DNA of 64,000 nt from Streptomyces umbrinus (lineage in GTDB: Bacteria; Actinomycetota; Actinomycetes; Streptomycetales; Streptomycetaceae): positions 7,626,001-7,690,000 of the forward strand of contig NZ_JAUSZI010000002.1 of assembly GCF_030817415.1 (NCBI RefSeq), given 5' to 3'. Both the position numbers and the translations under genes were made by a program. The notes under the pieces were generated by a model, which saw nothing but the letters and a program-made list of their open reading frames with translations, searched no databases and was not told the DNA's origin. Below are positions 42,555 to 49,669 of the stretch, in pieces. Position 1 is the first letter of the stretch. Every line of letters begins with the position of its first letter.

Positions 42555-44084
42555 ATGACAGGTACGACAGGTACGACCGACAACAACGGCACCCCCCGTA
42601 CCACCGTCCCCGCTTCCCGCGACGTCATCGTCGTCGGCGCGGGCCCCACCGGTCTGCTGCTGGCCGGCGACCTCGCCACCGCCGGCATCCCCGTCACCCT
42701 CGTCGAGAAGCGCCCGCACAGGACCAGCAACCTCTCCCGCGCGTTCGTCCTGCACGCCCGCACACTGGAGCAGCTCGACGCCCGAGGCCTCGCCGACGAG
42801 CTGGAGAGCAAGGGCCGGACGCTCGACCGGCTCCGGCTCTTCTCCCGCCTGACCGTCGACCTGACCACCCTCCCCTCCCGCTTCAACCACCTGCTCGTGC
42901 TGCCGCAGTACGAGGTGGAGCGGGCGTTGGAGCGGCGGGCGGTGGAGGCCGGGGTGCGGTTCGCGTACGAGACCGAGGTGACCGGGCTGGTCCAGGACGC
43001 GGACGGGGTGACCCTCAGGGTGCGGGCGGCCGCCGGGGCCGAGGGTGCTGAGGGCGCCGACAGGGGACCGGCGGAACTGCGGGCCGCGTACGTCGTCGGT
43101 ACGGACGGGATGCGCAGTGCCGTGCGGGAGGCGGTGGGGCTGCCGTTCCCCGGGCGTTCGGCGATCCGTTCCGTCGTCCTCGCCGACGTCCGGCTCGCCG
43201 AGGAGCCGGAGACGCTGCTGACCGTGAACGCGGTCGGAGACGCGTTCGCGTTCCTGGCGCCCTTCGGGGACGGCTACTACCGGGTGATCGGCTGGGACCG
43301 CCGACGCGACGTCGCCGACGACGCGTCCCTCGACCTCGACGAGGTCAAGGAGATCACCAGGCTCGCCCTCGGCCGCGACTACGGCATGCACGACGCCCGC
43401 TGGATGTCCCGCTTCCACAGCGACGAGCGGCAGGCTCCGGCCTACCGGGTCGGCCGGGTCTTCCTCGCTGGGGACGCCGCGCACGTGCACACCCCGGCCG
43501 GCGGCCAGGGCATGAACACCGGCCTCCAGGACGCCGCCAACCTGAGCTGGAAGCTGGCGGCGACTCTCAACGGTCACGCCCGCACCGACCTGTTGGACAC
43601 CTACCAGTCCGAGCGCCACCCCGTCGGCAAGTCCGTCCTCCGCAGCAGCGGCGGAATCGTCCGGCTCGCGATGGCCAACCGGCCCTGGACGCTCACGGCC
43701 CGCACCCTGCTCACCACGTTCCTGGACCACGCCCGCCCGGCCCGCACCCGCATGATCGGCCAGATCACCGGCATCGGCTACTCCTACCCGTCCCCGCGCG
43801 GCGCCCACCCTCTGGTCGGCAAGCGCGTCCCGGACGTGGCCCTCCGCGACGGCCGCCTGTACGAGGCCCTGCGAGGCGGCAGGTTCGTACTCATCACCCA
43901 GCCCGACGCACCCACGCCCCCCGACCCCGAAACCCGCAAGGACCGCCTCACCGTGGCAAGTTGGACAAGCGACCGCCGCACAACCCTCCTGATCCGCCCG
44001 GACGGCTACGCGGCCTGGGCAGCGGACGCACCGACCACCGAGGAACTCGAGGCGGCACTGACGGCATCGATGGGGCGGGACTGA
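42555..44084 (+). CDS. FAD-dependent aromatic monooxygenase
   Basis: A 509-residue flavoprotein of the PHBH/aromatic hydroxylase group, which adds oxygen to ring substrates using NAD(P)H and FAD. Motifs are the Rossmann loop DVIVVGAGPTGLLLAGDLA, the DG-type motif VVGTDGMRSAVREAVG and the GD motif FLAGDAAHVHTPAGGQGMN. The C-terminal 130 residues form the thioredoxin-like domain of this group. ATG 42555 is 5 bases after AGGAGG. The TetR divergent gene suggests induction by its substrate or a related compound; drug inactivation is possible but not shown. Confidence 0.92.
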   Translation: MTGTTGTTDNNGTPRTTVPASRDVIVVGAGPTGLLLAGDLATAGIPVTLVEKRPHRTSNLSRAFVLHARTLEQLDARGLADELESKGRTLDRLRLFSRLTVDLTTLPSRFNHLLVLPQYEVERALERRAVEAGVRFAYETEVTGLVQDADGVTLRVRAAAGAEGAEGADRGPAELRAAYVVGTDGMRSAVREAVGLPFPGRSAIRSVVLADVRLAEEPETLLTVNAVGDAFAFLAPFGDGYYRVIGWDRRRDVADDASLDLDEVKEITRLALGRDYGMHDARWMSRFHSDERQAPAYRVGRVFLAGDAAHVHTPAGGQGMNTGLQDAANLSWKLAATLNGHARTDLLDTYQSERHPVGKSVLRSSGGIVRLAMANRPWTLTARTLLTTFLDHARPARTRMIGQITGIGYSYPSPRGAHPLVGKRVPDVALRDGRLYEALRGGRFVLITQPDAPTPPDPETRKDRLTVASWTSDRRTTLLIRPDGYAAWAADAPTTEELEAALTASMGRD

Positions 44085-44085
44085 C

Positions 44086-44170
44086 GGGCCCCGCCCCGTC
44101 AGGGGCGCGGGGCCGTGACATCGTGCGGCTCCGCCGCGTGGGCGCGACCAGCCACATCCGACCCGCAGCC
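44086..44170 (+). repeat. REP-like intergenic repeat (copy B)
   Basis: It begins one base after the monooxygenase stop. Block order is CCCCGTCAGGGGCGCGGGGC, GTGCGGCTCCGCCGC, GTGGGCGCGACCAGCCACA and ACCCGCAGCCG, the same as copies A, C and D. Confidence 0.75.
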
Positions 44171-44211
44171 GAACAACGAACGGGCCCCTCTCCGGCAAGT
44201 CGGCCAGCGAC

Positions 44212-44727
44212 TTATCCGGCCGTGCCGGCGAGCAACTGACGCAACAGGTCGGCCAGTTGGTCGGCCTGTTCCTCGTCGAGGGAGGAGAGGGCCTCTGTCT
44301 GGACGGCGAGGCCGGCGCCGACCGCCTCGTCGACGAGCGTCAACCCCTTGTCCGTGAGGGTCACTTGGAGGGCGCGGCGGTCGTGGGGGTCGGGGGACCT
44401 GCGGAGGAGGCCGGCCCGTTCCAGTTTGTCGAGGCGGCCGGTCATGCCTCCCGTGGTGAGCATCAGCGTCGCCGAGAGCTGACGGGGTGAGAGGGCGTAC
44501 GGGGCGCCGGACCGTCGCAGGGTGGCGAGCACGTCGAACTCGCCGCGCGAGATGCCGAGCCGCGCGTACGTCTTCTCCATCCGGTCGCCCATCGCGCGCG
44601 AGAGCCGGAAGACGCGACCGAAGACCTCCATCGCGGCCGTGTCCAGGTCGGGCCGGACGGCGGCCCACTGGTCGATGATCGCGTCGACGGGGTCCGCGGG
44701 GGTCCTGGCGGCCTTGGATGTGCTCAT
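44212..44727 (-). CDS. MarR-family transcriptional regulator
   Basis: A 171-residue winged-helix regulator. Conserved pieces are YARLGISRGEFDVLATLRRS, LSATLMLTTGGMTGRLDKLE and the wing LLRRSPDPHDRRALQVTLT. It faces a DMT-family exporter gene across 132 bases holding a near-perfect palindrome, the usual MarR autoregulated divergent pair. The effector is unknown. Confidence 0.93.
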   Translation of the reverse strand: MSTSKAARTPADPVDAIIDQWAAVRPDLDTAAMEVFGRVFRLSRAMGDRMEKTYARLGISRGEFDVLATLRRSGAPYALSPRQLSATLMLTTGGMTGRLDKLERAGLLRRSPDPHDRRALQVTLTDKGLTLVDEAVGAGLAVQTEALSSLDEEQADQLADLLRQLLAGTAG

Positions 44728-44771
44728 GGGGCGAGTATCCGCACCGCGTCACTCGGCCGCAAGAAGGTGGC

Positions 44772-44805
44772 TTGACGGTAAGTAGCTTAGCGCTAAGCTA
44801 ATTAC
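44772..44805. promoter_or_regulatory. MarR-type operator and promoter
   Basis: TAGCTTAGCGCTAAGCTA (44783-44800) is a perfect 18-base palindrome, extendable to 28 bases (44778-44805, GTAA to TTAC) with one mismatched pair. A plausible promoter toward the exporter is TTGACG (44772-44777), 16 bases, TAAGCT (44794-44799), so a bound repressor would cover the -10. Confidence 0.8.
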
Positions 44806-44859
44806 TGCCAAGCCATCCCGGAGTCATCTCCCCGAGCCACCTCCCTCATGGAGCCGGTC

Positions 44860-45798
44860 ATGAACCGCAGCACCGTCATCGCGCTCACCGCCCTGGCCCC
44901 CGTCTCCTGGGGCAGCACCTACGCCGTCACCACGGAGTTCCTGCCGGCCGACCGCCCCCTGTTCACCGGCCTGATGCGTGCCCTGCCCGCCGGGCTGGTC
45001 CTGCTCGCCATCGCCCGCACGCTGCCCCGCGGTGTCTGGTGGTGGAAGGCGGCGGCCCTGGGCGCGCTGAACATCGGCGCCTTCTTCCCGCTCCTCTTCC
45101 TCTCCGCGTACCGGCTGCCGGGCGGTATGGCGGCGGTCGTCGGTTCCGTCGGCCCGCTCTTCGTCGTGGGCCTCGCGGCGGCCCTGCTCGGCGAACGCCC
45201 GACGCTCCGTACGCTCCTCACCGGCATCGTGGCTGCCCTCGGCGTGAGCCTGGTCGTACTGAAGGCGGCCGGTGCGCTGGACGCCGTGGGTGTGCCGGCC
45301 GCCCTCGCCGCGACCGCGTCGATGTCCGCGGGTACCGTGCTGACGAAGCGGTGGGGGCGTCCCGAGGGGGTCGGCCCGCTGGCCCTCACCGGCTGGCAAC
45401 TGACCGCGGGCGGGCTGCTGATGGCCCCGGTCGCGCTGCTCGTGGAGGGCGCGCCGCCCGCGCTCGACGGCCGGGCGGTCGGCGGCTACCTCTATCTGGC
45501 GCTGGCCAACACGGCGGTCGCGTACTGGCTCTGGTTCCGCGGCATCGGCCGGCTCACCGCCACCCAGGTCACCTTCCTCGGCCCGCTCTCCCCGCTCACG
45601 GCGGCCGTCATCGGCTGGGCGGCGCTGGGTCAGGCGCTGGGTCCCGTGCAGCTGGCGGGCATGGCCCTGGCCTTCGGGGCGACGGTGTTCGGCCAGCTTG
45701 GGGCACGCCCCGTGCGTGCCACCCAAACGTTCAGCTCAGCTGAAAGGAATGGTCGAAAAGATTCGATGGACGTGACAGTTCAGGCGCTGCGACGGTAG
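44860..45798 (+). CDS. EamA/DMT-superfamily exporter
   Basis: A 312-residue membrane protein with ten hydrophobic helices in two EamA repeats (WGSTYAVTTEFLPADRPLF opens the first, MSAGTVLTKRWGRPEG the second). Such proteins export metabolites or drugs. ATG 44860 is chosen because GGAG lies 6 bases upstream; ATG 44848 is an alternative. The last 30 residues are hydrophilic. It is divergent from marR and followed, after 56 bases, by a second exporter of the same superfamily. Confidence 0.9.
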   Translation: MNRSTVIALTALAPVSWGSTYAVTTEFLPADRPLFTGLMRALPAGLVLLAIARTLPRGVWWWKAAALGALNIGAFFPLLFLSAYRLPGGMAAVVGSVGPLFVVGLAAALLGERPTLRTLLTGIVAALGVSLVVLKAAGALDAVGVPAALAATASMSAGTVLTKRWGRPEGVGPLALTGWQLTAGGLLMAPVALLVEGAPPALDGRAVGGYLYLALANTAVAYWLWFRGIGRLTATQVTFLGPLSPLTAAVIGWAALGQALGPVQLAGMALAFGATVFGQLGARPVRATQTFSSAERNGRKDSMDVTVQALRR

Positions 45799-45854
45799 AT
45801 CCACATCGACCGGGTTCCCGGTGACGGGAAGAGCAGGAAGACGGGAAGAGAGGC

Positions 45855-46835
45855 GTGGGACACACCGTGGGAGTCCTGGACCGGATCACCCGTACGAGCA
45901 GTGCGCCGGACGCGGACCGAACGAAGGGAAAGGGCGTCGGTCCCGGACCCCGCCCCCGCCTCGGCCTGGGTCTCGGCGTCGCGCTCGCGGTGGTCGCCAC
46001 GGTCGTCTGGTCCGGCAGCTTCGTCACGTCCCGCGCCCTGCACGACAGCGTCCCGCCCGTCCAACAGGCCTTCTGGCGCTGGATCGTGGCGCTCGCGGCC
46101 CTCGCCTCGTTCGCGGCGCGGGCGGCCTGGCGGCAACGGCACGTACTCCGCCGCCACCTCGGCTTCCTCCTCCTCGCCTCCCTCCTCGGCATCGCCGCGT
46201 ACAACACCCTCGTCAACCAGGCGGCCCTCTCCACCTCCGCAGGCACCATGGGCATGATCATGGCCGCGTCGCCGGTCCTGATGGCGGTGTACGAGCGTGT
46301 CGGCGGCGTACGTCTCGGGGTGCGCCGGATCGCGGGCATGCTGATCGCCTGCGCCGGGGTCCTGCTGCTCATGGGCGGCGGGCGGCCCTCGCTCGACTTC
46401 GGCGCCGGGGACCTCTGGATGGCGGGGGCGGCCGCGTGCTTCGCGTCGTACAGCGCGCTGTTGCGTCACAAGCCGCGCGAGCTCGCCGGACTCGCGTTCC
46501 TCTTCGCGGCGTTCGTGCTCGGGACGGCGATGCTGCTTCCGGCGTACGCGGTGAGTCTGGCCGTGCAGGGCCCCTTCGACCCGACGCCGTCGACCGTCGG
46601 ACCGATCCTCTACATCGGCGTCTTCTCCTCCGCGCTCGCCTTCTTCGCCTGGAGCAGGGCGATCGCGCTGATCGGCGCGGCGCGGGCCGGGGCGGGCTAC
46701 TACCTCCAGCCGGTGTGCGTGGTGGCGCTGTCGTACGTGGTCCTGGGTGAGGCGACGAGTCCCGCGCAACTGCTCTGCATGGTGCTGATCCTGGGCGGGG
46801 TCGTCCTCGGCGCCGGACAGTGGCAGGCGGCCTGA
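45855..46835 (+). CDS. EamA/DMT-superfamily exporter
   Basis: A 326-residue ten-helix transporter distinct in sequence from the one before it (VVATVVWSGSFVTSRALHDS, GTMGMIMAASPVLMAVYERV, SALAFFAWSRAIALIGAARA). A charged N-terminal tail of about 35 residues precedes the first helix. GTG 45855 is close to GAGAGG; GTG 45870 is possible. A LysR gene follows in the same direction after 27 bases and may control it. Confidence 0.9.
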   Translation: MGHTVGVLDRITRTSSAPDADRTKGKGVGPGPRPRLGLGLGVALAVVATVVWSGSFVTSRALHDSVPPVQQAFWRWIVALAALASFAARAAWRQRHVLRRHLGFLLLASLLGIAAYNTLVNQAALSTSAGTMGMIMAASPVLMAVYERVGGVRLGVRRIAGMLIACAGVLLLMGGGRPSLDFGAGDLWMAGAAACFASYSALLRHKPRELAGLAFLFAAFVLGTAMLLPAYAVSLAVQGPFDPTPSTVGPILYIGVFSSALAFFAWSRAIALIGAARAGAGYYLQPVCVVALSYVVLGEATSPAQLLCMVLILGGVVLGAGQWQAA

Positions 46836-46862
46836 CGGCTTGTGCCGGATAGGTTGCCGTCC

Positions 46863-47807
46863 ATGGCCGAGCACGACAAGTGGGACATCAAGAAGCTGAT
46901 CATTCTGCGTACGTTGCGTGAGCGCGGCACCGTCACGGCCACGGCGGAGGCCCTCCTGCTGACCCCCTCGGCCGTCTCCCAGCAACTCACCAACCTCGCC
47001 AAGCAGCTCGGTGTGCCGCTCCTGGAGGCGCAGGGGCGGCGGGTACGGCTCACCGGCGCGGCGCATCTCGTCCTGCGGCACGCGGAGTCGGTGTTCGAGC
47101 AACTGGAGCGGGCGGACGCGGAGTTGGCGGCGTACGCGCACGGGGAGGTCGGCGAGGTGCGCGTCGCCGCCTTCTCCACGTCCGTGCCCGCGCTCGTCGT
47201 GCCCGTCGTGCGGGCGTTGCGTGTGGAGCGGCCCGGGGTCCGGGTGCAGGTGCGGGAGGCCGAGGCGGGGGAGGCGTACGAGTTGCTGGGGGCCGGGGAG
47301 GCCGATCTCGCGCTGTCCCTCGCGGCGCGGGCCGTGCCGGACGCGGGGGACGGGCGGTTCACCCGGGTGCCGTTGCTCGCCGATCCGCTGGATGTCGCCC
47401 TGCCCGTCGATCACGCGCTGGCCGGGGCGGCGGAGGTGCGGCTCGCCGATCTGGCGGGGGAGGCCTGGATCTTCGGCGGGAGCGGGCCGTGGTCCGACAT
47501 CACGCGGGGGGCGTGCGAGGCGGCCGGGTTCGCACCTCGGCAGGGGCATTCGGCGGCCGGGTGGACCGCCATCCTCGCCATGGTGGGGGCGGGGATGGGG
47601 GTTGCGCTGGTGCCCCGGATGGCTGTGGCTGGGACCGTGGCGGGGCGAGGGGACGGCGTGGTGATGCGGGCCCTCGACGCCGACCGGCCACGGCGGCATG
47701 TGGTGGCCGCGGTTCGGCGTGGGGGTGAGGGGGCGCCGGCGGTGGCGTCCGTGCTTGACGCCCTGCGGGCGGAAGCGCGGGCGTTGACGGCCCGCCGTCC
47801 TGGGTGA
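46863..47807 (+). CDS. LysR-family transcriptional regulator
   Basis: A 314-residue regulator with an N-terminal helix-turn-helix (about 9-65: RTLRERGTVTATAEALLLTP, SAVSQQLTNLAKQLG) and a periplasmic-binding-like effector domain (about 95-295). ATG 46863 is chosen over an in-frame TTG at 46842. It is transcribed with the exporter rather than divergently, which is less usual for LysR proteins. Confidence 0.9.
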   Translation: MAEHDKWDIKKLIILRTLRERGTVTATAEALLLTPSAVSQQLTNLAKQLGVPLLEAQGRRVRLTGAAHLVLRHAESVFEQLERADAELAAYAHGEVGEVRVAAFSTSVPALVVPVVRALRVERPGVRVQVREAEAGEAYELLGAGEADLALSLAARAVPDAGDGRFTRVPLLADPLDVALPVDHALAGAAEVRLADLAGEAWIFGGSGPWSDITRGACEAAGFAPRQGHSAAGWTAILAMVGAGMGVALVPRMAVAGTVAGRGDGVVMRALDADRPRRHVVAAVRRGGEGAPAVASVLDALRAEARALTARRPG

Positions 47808-48294
47808 CCTTTTCTCGCCCCCGCCGCCCCTACCGATTCCCGTCCCTTACCGGGGGCTACCGCCCCCCAGACCCCCGCATCGGCCTTGCGGCCTCGTCCT
47901 TGAGCGCCGGACGGGCTGGGTGGTGCGGGGCTGGCGGGCTTGATGCTGCTGGACTGGGCTGCGAGGGCCCGCCCCGTAAGGGGCGCGGGGAACTGCGTGC
48001 CCAGCCACACGCAACCCGCACTCGGCAGAAGACGAGCAGTACTTCAGCCCCTCCGGCGTTTGAGGAGCGGGGGTTCGGGGGGCGGAGCCCCTGAGCCAGG
48101 TACGGGAACCGGCGAGGACAGCCGGGACGAAAACGCACCCGGCATATTCGCATAAGTTGATCGCCGTCGCCGCCGCCCCAAGGGCCCCTTGACACCCTGA
48201 CCCGGCACATCGAGCCTTGACGGGGCGCGCTCCCCGGACCGCCGGAACCGCCTGTTCGAGACGCTCAACGGCCGTATCGAGGTGAGGAGTTGGC
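47808..48294. repeat. Intergenic repeat cluster (three REP-like elements)
   Basis: This 487-base gap holds no credible gene. At 47850-47918 and 48041-48097 are two copies, in opposite orientation, of a repeat with CAGCCC(G/C)TCCGGCG and GCGGGGGT..GGGGGGCGG blocks. Between them at 47966-48025 is copy C of the other family (GCCCCGTAAGGGGCGCGGGG, AACTGCG, GCCACACGCAACCCGCA). Both families are frequent at Streptomyces gene ends. From 48100 to 48294 I see only the probable promoter region of the carboxypeptidase gene. Confidence 0.75.
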
Positions 48295-49587
48295 GTGAGG
48301 GCAGAGGGCGCCCGGAGCCGGGGAAACCCGTATCCCACCGTCGTCGAGCTGGCGCGGCGCGCGCGGGCGATGGTCGCGGAGCGGCCCGGGACGTTGCGTC
48401 TGCGCACCGTCGGAACGTCCCGCGCGGGCCGGCCCCTGTGGCTGCTCTCCGCAGGCCACGGCGAGCACCAGATACTCACCGTGGCCGGCGCGCACGCCAA
48501 CGAACCGGTCGGCGGTGCCTCGTCCCTCACCCTCGCCGAGGACTTCGTACGCGACCCGCGCGTCCTGGACGAACTCGGCTGCACCTGGCACTTCCTGCTC
48601 TGTCTGGACCCGGACGGCACGACCCTCGGCGAGCGCAGGTTCGCCGAACACCCGGCGTCGGCGCCGACCCTGGACGGCTACTACCGCGGCTTCTACCGGC
48701 CCGCGTTCATCAGCCAGCCCGAGTTCCCGCCCGTGGATACGGACCCGCACACCGCGATGCCCGAATCCCGCGCGCTGACCCGGCTCATCGACGAGCTGCG
48801 GCCCGTGGTGCAGTTCTCCCTGCACGGAGTCGAAGTAGGAGGATCGTTCCTGCAGTTGACCCGCCCCATACCCGGAGCACCGCGCGCCTTCCGTTCCGTG
48901 GCGGCTGAGCTCGGTATCCCGCTGGAGTACCGGCCGTTCGACGGCATGGGCTGGTTCGTCGACAGCCCCGGCGTGCTCGTCCTGCCCGACGGCAGCCCCG
49001 CCGACGAACGCGACCCCTCCGGCTACACCTCCCAGGCGACCTGGATGTACGCGATGCGGCACGGGACCGTCTCCGCCGTCGTCGAGGCACCCTTCTGGAG
49101 CGTGGCCGGCGTCAGCGATCCGAGCCCCGTCACCCGGCCGCAGCGGGAGATCTCCCGGGCCGCCGAGATCCTGCTCAGCCGCGCCAAGCAGCTGGAGAAG
49201 GTGCTCGGCGCGCTCGCCGACCAGCCGCCCGCGGACGAGCGCCGGCTGCCGTTCCACACCGCCGCCCGCGAACTCATGGACATCGGGCCCGGCGTGGTGG
49301 ACACCTGGAACACCCACGACGCGCATGGCCTCGGTGACGCCGAACTCGCCACCACCGTCGGCAACTCCGTCTCCCTCGGCATAGCCGCCCGCCGCATCCC
49401 CCTGCGCGCGGCCGCGATGATGCGCAGCGCCCTCGACGAACCGCCCGAGGCCCTCGACACCCTCGTCCGCGACTGGAGCCAGGAGCTGGAGACCACCTTC
49501 GTCGCGCGCTGGGTGCCGGTGCACCGGCAGACCGCCCTGCACATCCGCACGATGCTGCACCTGACCCGGCAGCTCGTGAGTGCATGA
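48295..49587 (+). CDS. M14-family zinc carboxypeptidase
   Basis: A 430-residue metallopeptidase. The first zinc pair is HANEP (HxxE) and the second His lies in QFSLHGVEVGG; a candidate catalytic Glu is in SAVVEAPFWS. There is no signal peptide, so it acts in the cytoplasm. The N-terminal 60 residues (YPTVVELARRARAMVAERPG) are typical of the family. GTG 48295 is 5 bases after GAGGAG. It converges on pepN, with a shared terminator between them. Confidence 0.88.
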   Translation: MRAEGARSRGNPYPTVVELARRARAMVAERPGTLRLRTVGTSRAGRPLWLLSAGHGEHQILTVAGAHANEPVGGASSLTLAEDFVRDPRVLDELGCTWHFLLCLDPDGTTLGERRFAEHPASAPTLDGYYRGFYRPAFISQPEFPPVDTDPHTAMPESRALTRLIDELRPVVQFSLHGVEVGGSFLQLTRPIPGAPRAFRSVAAELGIPLEYRPFDGMGWFVDSPGVLVLPDGSPADERDPSGYTSQATWMYAMRHGTVSAVVEAPFWSVAGVSDPSPVTRPQREISRAAEILLSRAKQLEKVLGALADQPPADERRLPFHTAARELMDIGPGVVDTWNTHDAHGLGDAELATTVGNSVSLGIAARRIPLRAAAMMRSALDEPPEALDTLVRDWSQELETTFVARWVPVHRQTALHIRTMLHLTRQLVSA

Positions 49588-49615
49588 CACCCGGCAGTGC
49601 GTGAGCACATGAAAA

Positions 49616-49646
49616 GGGCGCCCGGCACAGCACACGCCGGGCGCCC
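49616..49646. terminator. Bidirectional terminator between carboxypeptidase and pepN
   Basis: GGGCGCCCGGC and GCCGGGCGCCC form a perfect 11-bp stem with a 9-base loop. The preceding AAAA (49612-49615) gives a T-run for the minus-strand pepN transcript. Confidence 0.85.
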
Positions 49647-49669
49647 CCATTCACGTATCCACGTACGGC

